A stretch of DNA of 64,000 bases from Streptomyces hygroscopicus subsp. hygroscopicus (GTDB lineage Bacteria; Actinomycetota; Actinomycetes; Streptomycetales; Streptomycetaceae), in contig NZ_BSSM01000006.1 in the NCBI RefSeq assembly GCF_030269125.1, positions 310,001 to 374,000 on the forward strand. The letters are read 5' to 3'. The notes beneath the pieces are model-generated. The model was not told the origin of the DNA, did not search any database, and was given only the letters and a program-made list of their open reading frames with translations. Shown piece by piece: positions 17,856 to 25,873 of the stretch (position 1 is the stretch's first letter; each line of letters begins with the position of its first letter). Position numbers and translations under genes: made by a program.

Positions 17856-19643
17856 ATGTCCGACCGTCCCGAGCAGGACTACGACCCGGGCGACGTGGCC
17901 GTCATCGGCATGTCGTGCAAGGCGCCCGGCGCCCGCACCAAGGAACAGTTCTGGGACAACCTCGTGCACGGCAGGGAGTCCGTGCGCTTCCTGGAGAAGG
18001 ACGAGATCAAGGTCGACGAGACTCTGGTCAACAACCCCTTCTACGTGCGGGCTTGCGGCACGCTCGACGGGTACGACGCGTTCGACCCCTCGGTGTTCGG
18101 CATCAGCGACCGGATGGCGGCCGCGATGACCCCGGAGAACCGGCTGTTCGTGGAGAGTGCCTGGGAGGCGCTCGAGGACGGCGGGTACGACCCGGACCGG
18201 ATCCGGGGCGAGGTGGGCGTCTACGGCGCCAACAACCCGCAGACCGCCGCGCTTTACGGCACCCCGCCGGACCGGGTGTCGGTGGGCCCGGAGGCGATCG
18301 AGCACGGCCTGGCGTGGTCGCCGGACACCATGACGTCCAACGCGCTGTACTACATCGGGCTGACCGGCGAGGCCGTCACCGTCACCACCGCCTGCGCCGG
18401 CTTCCACTACGCGGTGCACCTGGCCTGCCAGTCGCTGCTGCTCGGCCAGACCGACATGGCGATCGCCGGTGGCGCGATGGTCCGCCTGCCGCACCCGCGC
18501 GGCCACCTGTGGGAGGAGGGCCGCATCCTGTCCAGGGACGGCCACTGCCGCCCGTTCGACGCGAACGGCACCGGCGCCTCCCTCTCCAGCGGTGTCGTCA
18601 CGATGCTGCTCAAGCCGCTGACCCAGGCCGTCGCCGACCGCGACCACGTCTACGCCGTGGTCAAGGGCTCGGCCATCAACAACAACGGGGTGAGCGCGAT
18701 GGCCTACGGCCTGGCGCAGCCGGAACGGCTCAGCGCGTGCATCGCGGCCGCCATGCAGGTCGGCGGCGTCACCCCGGACACCGTGTCCATGTACGAGGCC
18801 AACGGACTCGGGCTGCCGATCACCGACCAGCTCGAAGTGCACGCGGTGGGCATGGCGTTCGGCAAGCAGACCGGCACCTGCTCGATCGGCGGGGTCAAGG
18901 GCAACGTCGGCCACGGCGGCGTGGTCGCGGGCGGCTTCGGCGCCATGAAGGCCGCGATGGCGCTGTACCACCGGACGCTGGCACCGACGATCAACCTGAC
19001 CGAGCCGGACCCGGAGATCGACTTCCCCAGCACCCCGTTCACCCCGCAGCTGGAGCCGGCGGACTGGCGGCCGGAGGCCGGCATCCGCCGCGCGGGGATC
19101 ACGGCGATCGGGGGTGGCGGCTACAACGGGCACCTGGTGCTGGAGGAGCCGCCGGCCCTCGCCGAGCGCACCCCCGAGGCCGTCGGCAGGCCCCGGCTGG
19201 CCACGCTGTCCGCCCTGGACGACGAGGCACTGGCGCAGCAACGCGCCCGGCTGCGGGACCGGTTGGCGGCCGACCCGGACCTGCGTCTGGACGACGTGTG
19301 CTTCAGCCTCAACCTGGGGCGCCGCATGATGGAACGCCGGTGGGCGGCCGTGGTCCGCAGCCGGGAGGAGCTGATCGAGGCGCTGTCCACCGGCTCCGCC
19401 CACGGCCCGGCCGCCGCGACCGGCGCCGCGCCGCAGGGGGGCACCGACTCCCTCGCCCGCGACGACAACGGGCTCGTGCCGTCCCGGACGGACGACGAGC
19501 GGGCGCTGCTCGAACTCGCCGCCGCCTGGGTGAACGGCCGGCGGGTGGACTTCGGCGCCCTGCACCAGGGCGAGGCGAGCCACCGCGTGCCGCTGCCCAC
19601 GTACCCGTTCCGGCCGCGTCGCTACTGGCGCACGGAATGGTGA
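17856..19643 (+). CDS. lctC: Free-standing ketosynthase-like cyclase (LctC/SalC-like)
   Basis: Encodes 595 residues from ATG 17856 with AGGAG upstream, 34 bases after the NRPS gene. A full thiolase-fold KS is present with nucleophile Cys180 (TTACAGF) and the second His353 (GNVGHGG). The motif that normally reads HGTGT is NGLGL, so the first catalytic His is Asn316. No AT or ACP follows, yet the C-terminus keeps a post-AT linker ending (LPTYPFRPRRYW), as if an AT had been lost. In salinosporamide biosynthesis the equivalent stand-alone KS (SalC) was shown to close the gamma-lactam-beta-lactone by aldol reaction and lactonisation rather than by chain extension. I infer the same role here, acting on the amide tethered to the PCP. 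Confidence 0.82.
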   Translation: MSDRPEQDYDPGDVAVIGMSCKAPGARTKEQFWDNLVHGRESVRFLEKDEIKVDETLVNNPFYVRACGTLDGYDAFDPSVFGISDRMAAAMTPENRLFVESAWEALEDGGYDPDRIRGEVGVYGANNPQTAALYGTPPDRVSVGPEAIEHGLAWSPDTMTSNALYYIGLTGEAVTVTTACAGFHYAVHLACQSLLLGQTDMAIAGGAMVRLPHPRGHLWEEGRILSRDGHCRPFDANGTGASLSSGVVTMLLKPLTQAVADRDHVYAVVKGSAINNNGVSAMAYGLAQPERLSACIAAAMQVGGVTPDTVSMYEANGLGLPITDQLEVHAVGMAFGKQTGTCSIGGVKGNVGHGGVVAGGFGAMKAAMALYHRTLAPTINLTEPDPEIDFPSTPFTPQLEPADWRPEAGIRRAGITAIGGGGYNGHLVLEEPPALAERTPEAVGRPRLATLSALDDEALAQQRARLRDRLAADPDLRLDDVCFSLNLGRRMMERRWAAVVRSREELIEALSTGSAHGPAAATGAAPQGGTDSLARDDNGLVPSRTDDERALLELAAAWVNGRRVDFGALHQGEASHRVPLPTYPFRPRRYWRTEW

Positions 19644-20884
19644 CCGCGGGCACCCCGGCGCCGGCCACGGTGGACCTGGGCGACCCGAACACCTTCGCGG
19701 ACCACGACCTCGACGGGTTCTGGCGCACCCTGCGGGACACCGCGCCGGTGCACTGGAACCCCCCGGTCGACGGCCGCCGCGGATTCTGGGTCCTCTCCCG
19801 CTACGACGACATCGTGGACGCCTACCGGGACGATCTGAACCTCACTTCCGAGCGCGGCAACGTGCTGGTCACGCTGCTGGGCGGCGGTGACGCCGGGGCA
19901 GGGCGGATGCTGGCGGTCACCGACGGACACCGGCACCACGAGCTGCGCAAGATACTCCAGCGGGTGCTGTCGCCGCGGGTGCTCAGCGATGTCGCGGCGG
20001 CGGTGCGGGTCAACACCCGGCGGCTGATCCGCGAGGCCGTCGAGACCGGTGGCTGCGACTTCGCCGAACAGATCGCGAGCCGTATCCCGATGACCACGGT
20101 CTCCAACCTGCTCGGCGTGCCCGAACAGGACCGGGACCACCTCCTCACCCAGACCAAGACCGCGCTGTCGGCCGACACCGAGGACGTCGACGAGGTCGAC
20201 TCCGAGATGGCCCGCAACGAGATCCTGCTGTACTTCATGGACATGGTCGAGGAGCGGCGGGCGTCGCCGGGCGACGACGTGATCAGCATGCTGGTCGCGA
20301 GCTCCATCGACGGGGTGCCACTGTCCGACGAGGACATCGTGCTCAACTGCTACAGCCTGATCATCGGCGGCGACGAGACCAGCCGGCTGACGATGATCGA
20401 CGGCGTGCACACCCTCGCGGCCCGGCCCGAGCAGTGGCGACGGCTCAAGCACGGCGAGGTCGCGATCGACACCGCCGTGGACGAGGTGCTGCGCTGGGCG
20501 TCGCCCACCATGCACTTCGGGCGCACTGTCGTCCGCGAGACCGAACTGCACGGCACCCGGCTGCGGCCGGGTGAGATCGTCACGCTCTGGCACGCCTCCG
20601 GCAACCGGGACGAGCGGGTCTTCGACCGTCCCGGGACGTTCGACCTCGGCCGCACCCCCAACAAGCACCTGGCCTTCGGTTACGGCCCGCACTTCTGCCT
20701 CGGCTCGTACCTGGCCAAGGTGGAGATCTCCGAACTGCTCCTGGCGCTGAGGGACTTCACGACCGGCTTCGAGCAGACCGGCGAGGCGTCACGCATCCGG
20801 TCCAACTTCCTGACCGGGTACTCCACGCTGCCGGTGCGTTTTCGGCCCGACCCCCGCGGAATGAAAGAGGCGGCGATCCAGTGA
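19637..20884 (+). CDS. lctD: Cytochrome P450 of the biosynthetic operon (LctD/SalD-like)
   Basis: Encodes 415 residues if started at ATG 19637; GTG 19640 gives a tight GTGA overlap with the KS gene and is equally plausible. P450 marks: I-helix oxygen-binding segment (LIIGGDETSRL), ExxR in DEVLRW, and haem loop FGYGPHFCLG with Cys354. In salinosporamide biosynthesis SalD is thought to hydroxylate the beta-carbon of the carrier-bound amino acid; lactacystin likewise carries a hydroxyl on its leucine-derived side chain. I infer beta-hydroxylation of the aminoacyl-PCP. No ferredoxin gene is adjacent; redox partners must come from elsewhere, for example the cassette near 31.4 kb. Confidence 0.85.
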   Translation: MVTAGTPAPATVDLGDPNTFADHDLDGFWRTLRDTAPVHWNPPVDGRRGFWVLSRYDDIVDAYRDDLNLTSERGNVLVTLLGGGDAGAGRMLAVTDGHRHHELRKILQRVLSPRVLSDVAAAVRVNTRRLIREAVETGGCDFAEQIASRIPMTTVSNLLGVPEQDRDHLLTQTKTALSADTEDVDEVDSEMARNEILLYFMDMVEERRASPGDDVISMLVASSIDGVPLSDEDIVLNCYSLIIGGDETSRLTMIDGVHTLAARPEQWRRLKHGEVAIDTAVDEVLRWASPTMHFGRTVVRETELHGTRLRPGEIVTLWHASGNRDERVFDRPGTFDLGRTPNKHLAFGYGPHFCLGSYLAKVEISELLLALRDFTTGFEQTGEASRIRSNFLTGYSTLPVRFRPDPRGMKEAAIQ

Positions 20885-21576
20885 ACATCTACGTTTCGGG
20901 ACAGGGGGCGTTCGCGGTGCAGGTCGCGGACGCCCTGTGGGAGGAAGGGCACCGGATCGCGGGGGTGGCCGCGCCACGGCTGCGCAAGGGGCACTGCGAC
21001 GAGACCAACGCGCTGTCCTGGGACCGGCTGCGCGCGTGGGCGTACCCCAGGAGCCTCCCGTGGACCGACTCGGCCGAACTGCGCGCGATGCACATCCCGG
21101 ACGGGGTCGACCTCATCGTCGCCGCGCACTCCCACGCCTTCATCGGCCGCCGGACGCGCGCGAGGGCCGCCGTCGCGGCGATCGGCTACCACCCCAGCCT
21201 GCTGCCGCTGCACCGCGGCCGGGACGCGATCCGCTGGACGATCCGCGACGGCGACAAGGTGACCGGCGGCAGCGTCTACCACCTCACCGAGCGCACCGAC
21301 GCCGGTCCGATCGCCGCGCAGGAGCACCTGTTCGTGCCGCCGGGCTCGACCGCGGAGACCCTGTGGCGCGAGCACCTCGCCCCGCTCGGGGTGCGGTTGC
21401 TGGTGCGGGTGGTCGCCGATCTCGCCGAGGGCCGGCGCATCGAGGTCCCGCAGGACGAGAAGCTGGCGACCTGGGAGCCCGCGATGGGCGCGCCGCCGCT
21501 GTTCAAGCCCGAGCTCATCGCGCTGCCGGGGTCGGAGTTCGTCGACGGCAGCCGGTGGGCGCTGCACGCGCGGTGA
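20881..21576 (+). CDS. lctF: Formyltransferase (LctF-like)
   Basis: Encodes 231 residues; GTG 20881 overlaps the P450 stop (GTGA), so it belongs to the operon. It has the glycinamide-formyltransferase/Fmt fold: GYHPSLLPLHRGRDAIRWTI around residue 104, then GDKVTGGSVYHL and the catalytic Asp in TDAGPI. The usual NxHPS catalytic Asn is Gly here (GYHPS), which I believe is normal for one subfamily. There is no C-terminal tRNA-binding domain as in methionyl-tRNA formyltransferase. In the lactacystin pathway, as I recall, the formyltransferase moves formyl from 10-formyltetrahydrofolate to an ACP of the PKS to supply a one-carbon starter, and the same role is inferred here. N-formylation of an amine is the alternative. 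Confidence 0.8.
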   Translation: MNIYVSGQGAFAVQVADALWEEGHRIAGVAAPRLRKGHCDETNALSWDRLRAWAYPRSLPWTDSAELRAMHIPDGVDLIVAAHSHAFIGRRTRARAAVAAIGYHPSLLPLHRGRDAIRWTIRDGDKVTGGSVYHLTERTDAGPIAAQEHLFVPPGSTAETLWREHLAPLGVRLLVRVVADLAEGRRIEVPQDEKLATWEPAMGAPPLFKPELIALPGSEFVDGSRWALHAR

Positions 21577-22048
21577 TCAGCCGGCGGCGTCGTCCCCGTC
21601 GTGGGGGACGCCGGCGAGACCCGAGGCCCGCGAGGAGTCCGGCGCGGTGGGCGTCGAGGCCGGGGGCGTAGGAGGCGCGCGGATCGGCCTCGTGCGCGCG
21701 GGCCGCCGCGGTCACCTCGTCGTCCCCGGTGTCCGGCGGAAGTGCCAGGTGGTACCGCCGGCCGGGCAGGCCCGTCACCAGTTCCCGTACGTCTTCGACG
21801 CCGCGCCCGATCAGCCCGGCGCGGCCGTCCGAGTCGGCGCACCGCACGCCGTCGCCGGCGCAGAGGAAGTAGGTGCCGCCGGTGTCGTCGCCCGCGATGC
21901 CGGTCAGCGGCGCGCCCGAGGCCGACTCGACCTCCTCACCGTGTTCCGCGCGCTCCAGGTCGAAGTCGAGGGGGAACGCGGCCAGTCGGGCCAGGCGGGG
22001 GCTGCGGCGGATCAGGTCGAGGGCGGAGGGGCTACCGGGGCCTGGCAT
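21577..22048 (-). pseudogene. Hypothetical protein, probable frameshift near its 3' end
   Basis: From ATG 22048 the first 140 or so residues look like a real protein that I recognise only as an uncharacterised Streptomyces type: SPRLARLAAFPLDFDLERAE, then IAGDDTGGTYFLC, DSDGRAGLIG and YAPGLDAHRAGLLAGLG. After that the frame degenerates into Arg/Pro-rich sequence and runs to a stop at 21515 inside the formyltransferase gene. Shifting one base near 21620 gives an alternative tail (LAGVPHDGDDAAG) and a stop at 21577-21579, exactly after the convergent formyltransferase stop. Either an indel or a truncation at the edge of the biosynthetic operon explains this. Function unknown. Confidence 0.5.
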
Positions 22049-22218
22049 GCCGCCGGCCCTGCGGTTCGTCGTGGCGGCCTCTCACGGGCACCCGGGGTCG
22101 GACGTGCGCCTTATGATCGACGGTGCATCGGCCCGCACGACTCGCCGCATACCCACCGCACACCCGCTCGGGCCGGCAGGACGTATGCCGTGGGGGCCGG
22201 GAAGGGGGGAAGGGCGTC

Positions 22219-23421
22219 GTGGAGGGGACCGAGCCGCACGCGGGCACCCGGGTGGGTCCGTACACGGTCGAACGGGTGCTGGGCGAGGGCGGCATGGGGG
22301 TCGTCCACCTGGCCAGATCGCGGGGCGGCCGTCAGGTCGCGGTGAAGGTGGCGCGCTCCGAGCTGGCCCGCGATCCCGGCTTCCGCGAGCGGTTCCGCGT
22401 CGAGGTGGAGGCGGCCCGGCGGGTCGGCGGATTCCACACGGCGCCGGTGGTGGACGCCGACCCCGACGCGGACACGCCCTGGCTGGCCACCGCCTACATC
22501 GCCGGGCCCACCCTCGCCGGACTGCTCACCGCGCAGGGCCCCTTGGACGAGGCGCGGCTGCGCGGTCTGGGCGCCGCCCTCGCCGAGGCCCTGGTGGCCA
22601 TCCACGCCTGCGGGCTGGTGCACCGGGACCTGAAGCCGGGGAACATCATCATGGCCGCCGACGGGCCCCGCGTCCTGGACTTCGGCATCGCCCGCGCCGT
22701 CGAGAACTCCCGTCTGACGATGACCGGAACGGGCATGGGGACGCCGGGATTCCTCGCCCCCGAGCAGGCGGAGGGGCTCGATGTCACCGGTGCGGCCGAT
22801 GTGTTCGCCCTGGGCGCCGTGCTGGTGGCCGCGGCGGGCGGCAAGCCGTTCGGCGACGGCACGCCCATGGCGCTGATGTACCGGTCGGTCCACCACGACG
22901 CCGACGTGAGCGCGGTCCCCGGCGCCCTGCGGCCGATCGTCCGGTCCTGTCTCGCCAAGGAACCCGGGCTGCGGCCCACCCCCGCCGCCCTCCTCGACGC
23001 GCTGGCCGCCGGCCCGCCGCCGGCCCCGGCGCCCACTCCCCCGCCCCCGTACGTGCCCACCGCCGTACCCCCGCCGCCGGCGTACGCCCCGCACGCCCCG
23101 ACCGCCCTCTCCCAGGAGCCGGTGCCCGGTCAGGAGGAGCCCGAGTTCCTGGCGATGGACCGCAAGAACGCCGTCCTGGCGGACGCCCGGGGCATCTCCC
23201 TCGGCCTCAACGGCGCCACGATCGACCTGCCTTGGCCGTTCATCGCCCGGGTCGCCTACGAGCAGAACGTCCGCACCCGCGGGTTCGCGCTCACCGTGGC
23301 CGTGGACACCTACGCCGGCCAGCGGTACTTCTGCGCGGTGCGCACCCGCGAGGCCGAACAGATCGAGTCCTGGATCGACGACCTCGAAAGGCTGCTCGAC
23401 CGCCATCTGCCCGGCCGCTGA
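22219..23421 (+). CDS. Serine/threonine protein kinase with C-terminal PH-like region
   Basis: Encodes 400 residues; GTG 22219 was chosen because VGPYTVERVLGEGGMG begins shortly after and a purine-rich GGGAAGGGGGGAAGGG lies upstream. Hanks-type kinase domain about 12-270: glycine loop LGEGGMGVVHLA, Lys43, HRDLKPGN (about 135-142), DFG (about 154), GTPGFLAPEQ. A Pro-rich linker (about 270-320) follows with no transmembrane helix, unlike PknB-type receptors. The last 90 residues (AVLADARGISLGLNGATIDL to the end) form beta strands with a final helix, resembling the small domain that often follows such kinases in Streptomyces. It is a cytosolic kinase with unknown targets. Confidence 0.85.
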   Translation: MEGTEPHAGTRVGPYTVERVLGEGGMGVVHLARSRGGRQVAVKVARSELARDPGFRERFRVEVEAARRVGGFHTAPVVDADPDADTPWLATAYIAGPTLAGLLTAQGPLDEARLRGLGAALAEALVAIHACGLVHRDLKPGNIIMAADGPRVLDFGIARAVENSRLTMTGTGMGTPGFLAPEQAEGLDVTGAADVFALGAVLVAAAGGKPFGDGTPMALMYRSVHHDADVSAVPGALRPIVRSCLAKEPGLRPTPAALLDALAAGPPPAPAPTPPPPYVPTAVPPPPAYAPHAPTALSQEPVPGQEEPEFLAMDRKNAVLADARGISLGLNGATIDLPWPFIARVAYEQNVRTRGFALTVAVDTYAGQRYFCAVRTREAEQIESWIDDLERLLDRHLPGR

Positions 23422-23543
23422 CGAGGGGCCCGCGGGCGCCACACGCCGTCAGGAGCCCCACAGGCACCACGCCCTGGCAGGTCGTGTGAGGAATCCCGGG
23501 ATTTCTCCCGCCGCTTCCTCCCGTCCGCGCGCCCCCCGCTAGC

Positions 23544-24605
23544 GTGAGGCGGGTGACTCGACGAAGGACTTCCCGGACAGAGGCATCCCATCGATTACGA
23601 CCCGGACCGGCCGCCCTGCTCAGGTCAGCGGCCGTGGCGTGCGCCGCCGCGCTGGTCGCCCTGGCCGTGCAGGCACCTCCGGCGCTCGCCGACGACGCCA
23701 GGATCTGCGGCCACCAGGTCGGCGGCGACATCCTGAGGAAGTACCAGGAGATGGGCGGGGAGACATCCCCTCTGGGCTGCCCCACGACGGACGAACTCAC
23801 CACTCCGAACGGGCGCGGCAAATACAACACCTTCACCGGCGGCTCGATCTACTGGACCGCCACCACGGGAGCCCACCCGGTGTGGGGCGCGATCGGCGCC
23901 AAGTGGGGCGCCCTCGGCTGGGAGGCGGGCTCGCTCGGCTTCCCGACCGGCGACGAGCTGACCAACCCCGACGGGCAGGGAAAGCGCCAGCAGTTCGAGG
24001 GCGGGACCGTCTACTGGCACCCCACCCTCTCCCACGGCGCCCACCCCGTGTGGGGGAAGATCGGGGAGCTGTGGGGACAGTACGGCTGGGAGAGCGGGCC
24101 GTTCGGCTACCCGACGTCCGACGAGCAGCCGGACGACCCGGACAAGGAGGTCGTCCAGACCTTCTCCTCGAACAACCTGTCCCTCTTCTGGAGTCCGGGG
24201 AACGGTATCGAGGGGTGCCACGGCGAGTGCGTGGGCTACGAGGGCACCACCGGGACCGACTGGTTCAGGAAGGTGCGGGTGGAGATCCCGTACGGGTCCG
24301 GCGACGCCGTGGTCCGGCCGTACCCCACGGACGACGGATACCGTGACGCCCGCACCGACTTCCAGGGCGCGTGGGCGCAGCTGTGGCAGCTGGTTCCCTA
24401 TCCGAACGACGTGGACGAGACCGAACACCGGTCCCTGTACGAGCAGTTCGCCTGCCACGCCAAGTTCGTCATCGAGGATCCGCTGGACGACAGTGGCTGG
24501 AGCACCGGCTGGACCTTCGACCTGGAGTCCTGGCACGCGGACGTGGGCATGGACAACGCCACCAGCCTGACCTACTTCCTGAAGCACCGGTGCAACTGGG
24601 ACTGA
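23544..24605 (+). CDS. Secreted LGFP-repeat protein with DUF2599-like C-terminus
   Basis: Encodes up to 353 residues from GTG 23544; GTG 23553 is also possible. A signal peptide is clear: basic N-terminus, hydrophobic AAVACAAALVALAVQ, cleavage after PALA-DD. Three LGFP repeats follow (residues about 55-205), each with a Leu-Gly/Phe-Gly-x-Pro-Thr core and W(G)xIGxxW partner: SPLGCPTTDE, GSLGFPTGDE, GPFGYPTSDE. LGFP repeats are found in cell-envelope proteins of Actinobacteria. The C-terminal 120 residues contain two Cys (FACHAKF and KHRCNWD) and end in a W-rich strand pair typical of DUF2599. Probably an exported wall-associated protein. It is followed by a strong terminator. Confidence 0.8.
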   Translation: MRRVTRRRTSRTEASHRLRPGPAALLRSAAVACAAALVALAVQAPPALADDARICGHQVGGDILRKYQEMGGETSPLGCPTTDELTTPNGRGKYNTFTGGSIYWTATTGAHPVWGAIGAKWGALGWEAGSLGFPTGDELTNPDGQGKRQQFEGGTVYWHPTLSHGAHPVWGKIGELWGQYGWESGPFGYPTSDEQPDDPDKEVVQTFSSNNLSLFWSPGNGIEGCHGECVGYEGTTGTDWFRKVRVEIPYGSGDAVVRPYPTDDGYRDARTDFQGAWAQLWQLVPYPNDVDETEHRSLYEQFACHAKFVIEDPLDDSGWSTGWTFDLESWHADVGMDNATSLTYFLKHRCNWD

Positions 24606-24618
24606 GCTTCCCGGCGCA

Positions 24619-24649
24619 GGGGGGCCGGACGACTCGCGTCCGGCCCCCC
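24619..24649. terminator. Bidirectional hairpin terminator
   Basis: GGGGGGCCGGAC (24619-24630), loop GACTCGC, GTCCGGCCCCCC (24638-24649): a perfect 12-bp stem lying between two convergent genes (stops at 24605 and 24659). No long T-tract, as is common in Streptomyces. Confidence 0.9.
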
Positions 24650-24658
24650 CCTGTCGCG

Positions 24659-25690
24659 TCAGAGCCGGGCGGCGTCGAGGACGGCTCGGGCGAAGGCGGC
24701 GGGCGCCTCCTGGGGGAGGTTGTGGCCGACGCCCTCGACGACCCGGTGCTCGTAGGGGCCGGTGAATCGGTCACGGGTGCCGTCGCCGGGCGCGGTGAAG
24801 GGGTCGAGCTCGGGGCTCAGGGTGATGGTGGGGACGTGGATGGTGGGCCGGGTGGCGAGTTCCTTCTCGTAGCGGTCGTATCGGCGTTCGCCGTCCGCGA
24901 GGCCGAGGCGCCAGCGGTAGTTGTGGATGACGATGGCGGCGTAGTCGGGATTCTCGAAGGCCCGCGCCGTGCGCTGGAAGGTCGCTTCGTCGAACTTCCA
25001 GTGGGGTGAGACGAGTTGCCATACGAGACGGCACAAGTCGTCGCGGAGTGCGGGGTCTTCCATGGCGAGTCGGCCGCGTTCGGTGGCGAAGTAGTACTGG
25101 TACCACCAGTTGTGCTCGCCGGCGGGCGCGATCGGCGACTTCTGCGCCTCGACGTTCGTGACGAGGTACCCGCCGGTCGACACGAGCGCGCTGACCCGTC
25201 GCGGCCACAGCGCGGCGATGACGTCGGCGGTACGCGCACCCCAGTCGAAGCCGGCGAGGACGGCCTCGGGGATCTCCAGCGCGTCCATCAGCGCGACGAT
25301 GTCCAGCGCGACCGCGGACTGCTGCGCGTTGCGGACCGTGCGGGAGGACCGGAACCGCGTGGTGCCGTGGCCGCGGAGGTAGGGGACGATCACGCGGTAG
25401 CCCCGCTCGGCGAGGAGCGGGGCGACGTCGACGTAGCTGTGGATGTCGTACGGCCATCCGTGCAGGCAGACGACGGCGGGACCGTGCGCCGGTCCCGCCT
25501 CGGCGTACCCGGTGTCGAGCACGCCGGCCTCGACCTGCTTGAGCGTGGGGAACGTGGTGTGTGCCGCGGGTACGGGCGCCGCGTCCGCCGTGCCGGGAGC
25601 GGCGTCCGCCGCCCGCGCCCCGGTCAGGGACAGCGCTGCCGCGCCGGTCCCCAGGCCGACGGCCTTGCCGAGGGTACGCCTGTCGATCAT
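24659..25690 (-). CDS. Tat-exported alpha/beta hydrolase, epoxide-hydrolase-like
   Basis: Encodes 343 residues. The N-terminus (MIDRRTLGKAVG, then GTGAAALSLTGARA) looks like a twin-arginine signal peptide with cleavage near residue 30. The hydrolase core has the oxyanion-hole motif HGWP (about 77-80), a nucleophile elbow GFDWG in which the nucleophile is Asp149 rather than Ser, and the catalytic His in GVGHNLP. An Asp nucleophile with HGxP is characteristic of epoxide hydrolases and haloalkane dehalogenases. A cap domain (about 175-255) carries Trp/Tyr residues (HNWWYQYYF). Substrate unknown. Monocistronic, convergent with the LGFP gene across a shared terminator. Confidence 0.82.
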   Translation of the reverse strand: MIDRRTLGKAVGLGTGAAALSLTGARAADAAPGTADAAPVPAAHTTFPTLKQVEAGVLDTGYAEAGPAHGPAVVCLHGWPYDIHSYVDVAPLLAERGYRVIVPYLRGHGTTRFRSSRTVRNAQQSAVALDIVALMDALEIPEAVLAGFDWGARTADVIAALWPRRVSALVSTGGYLVTNVEAQKSPIAPAGEHNWWYQYYFATERGRLAMEDPALRDDLCRLVWQLVSPHWKFDEATFQRTARAFENPDYAAIVIHNYRWRLGLADGERRYDRYEKELATRPTIHVPTITLSPELDPFTAPGDGTRDRFTGPYEHRVVEGVGHNLPQEAPAAFARAVLDAARL

Positions 25691-25873
25691 GTGAAAGCCT
25701 CCGTCGTCCGCTCCGCGCCGTGAGGTCGGCTCGTCGGTGACCGTACAGGCCGGTCGAGCGTCTCCGAAGGCGGCGCGGGCGGGAAGCGGTCACCGCCGAG
25801 GCGGCGGACCGATGGCGCGGACGACGGGACGATCACATGGGGGCCACAACGGCCGCCGGGCGAGGAGGAGTTC

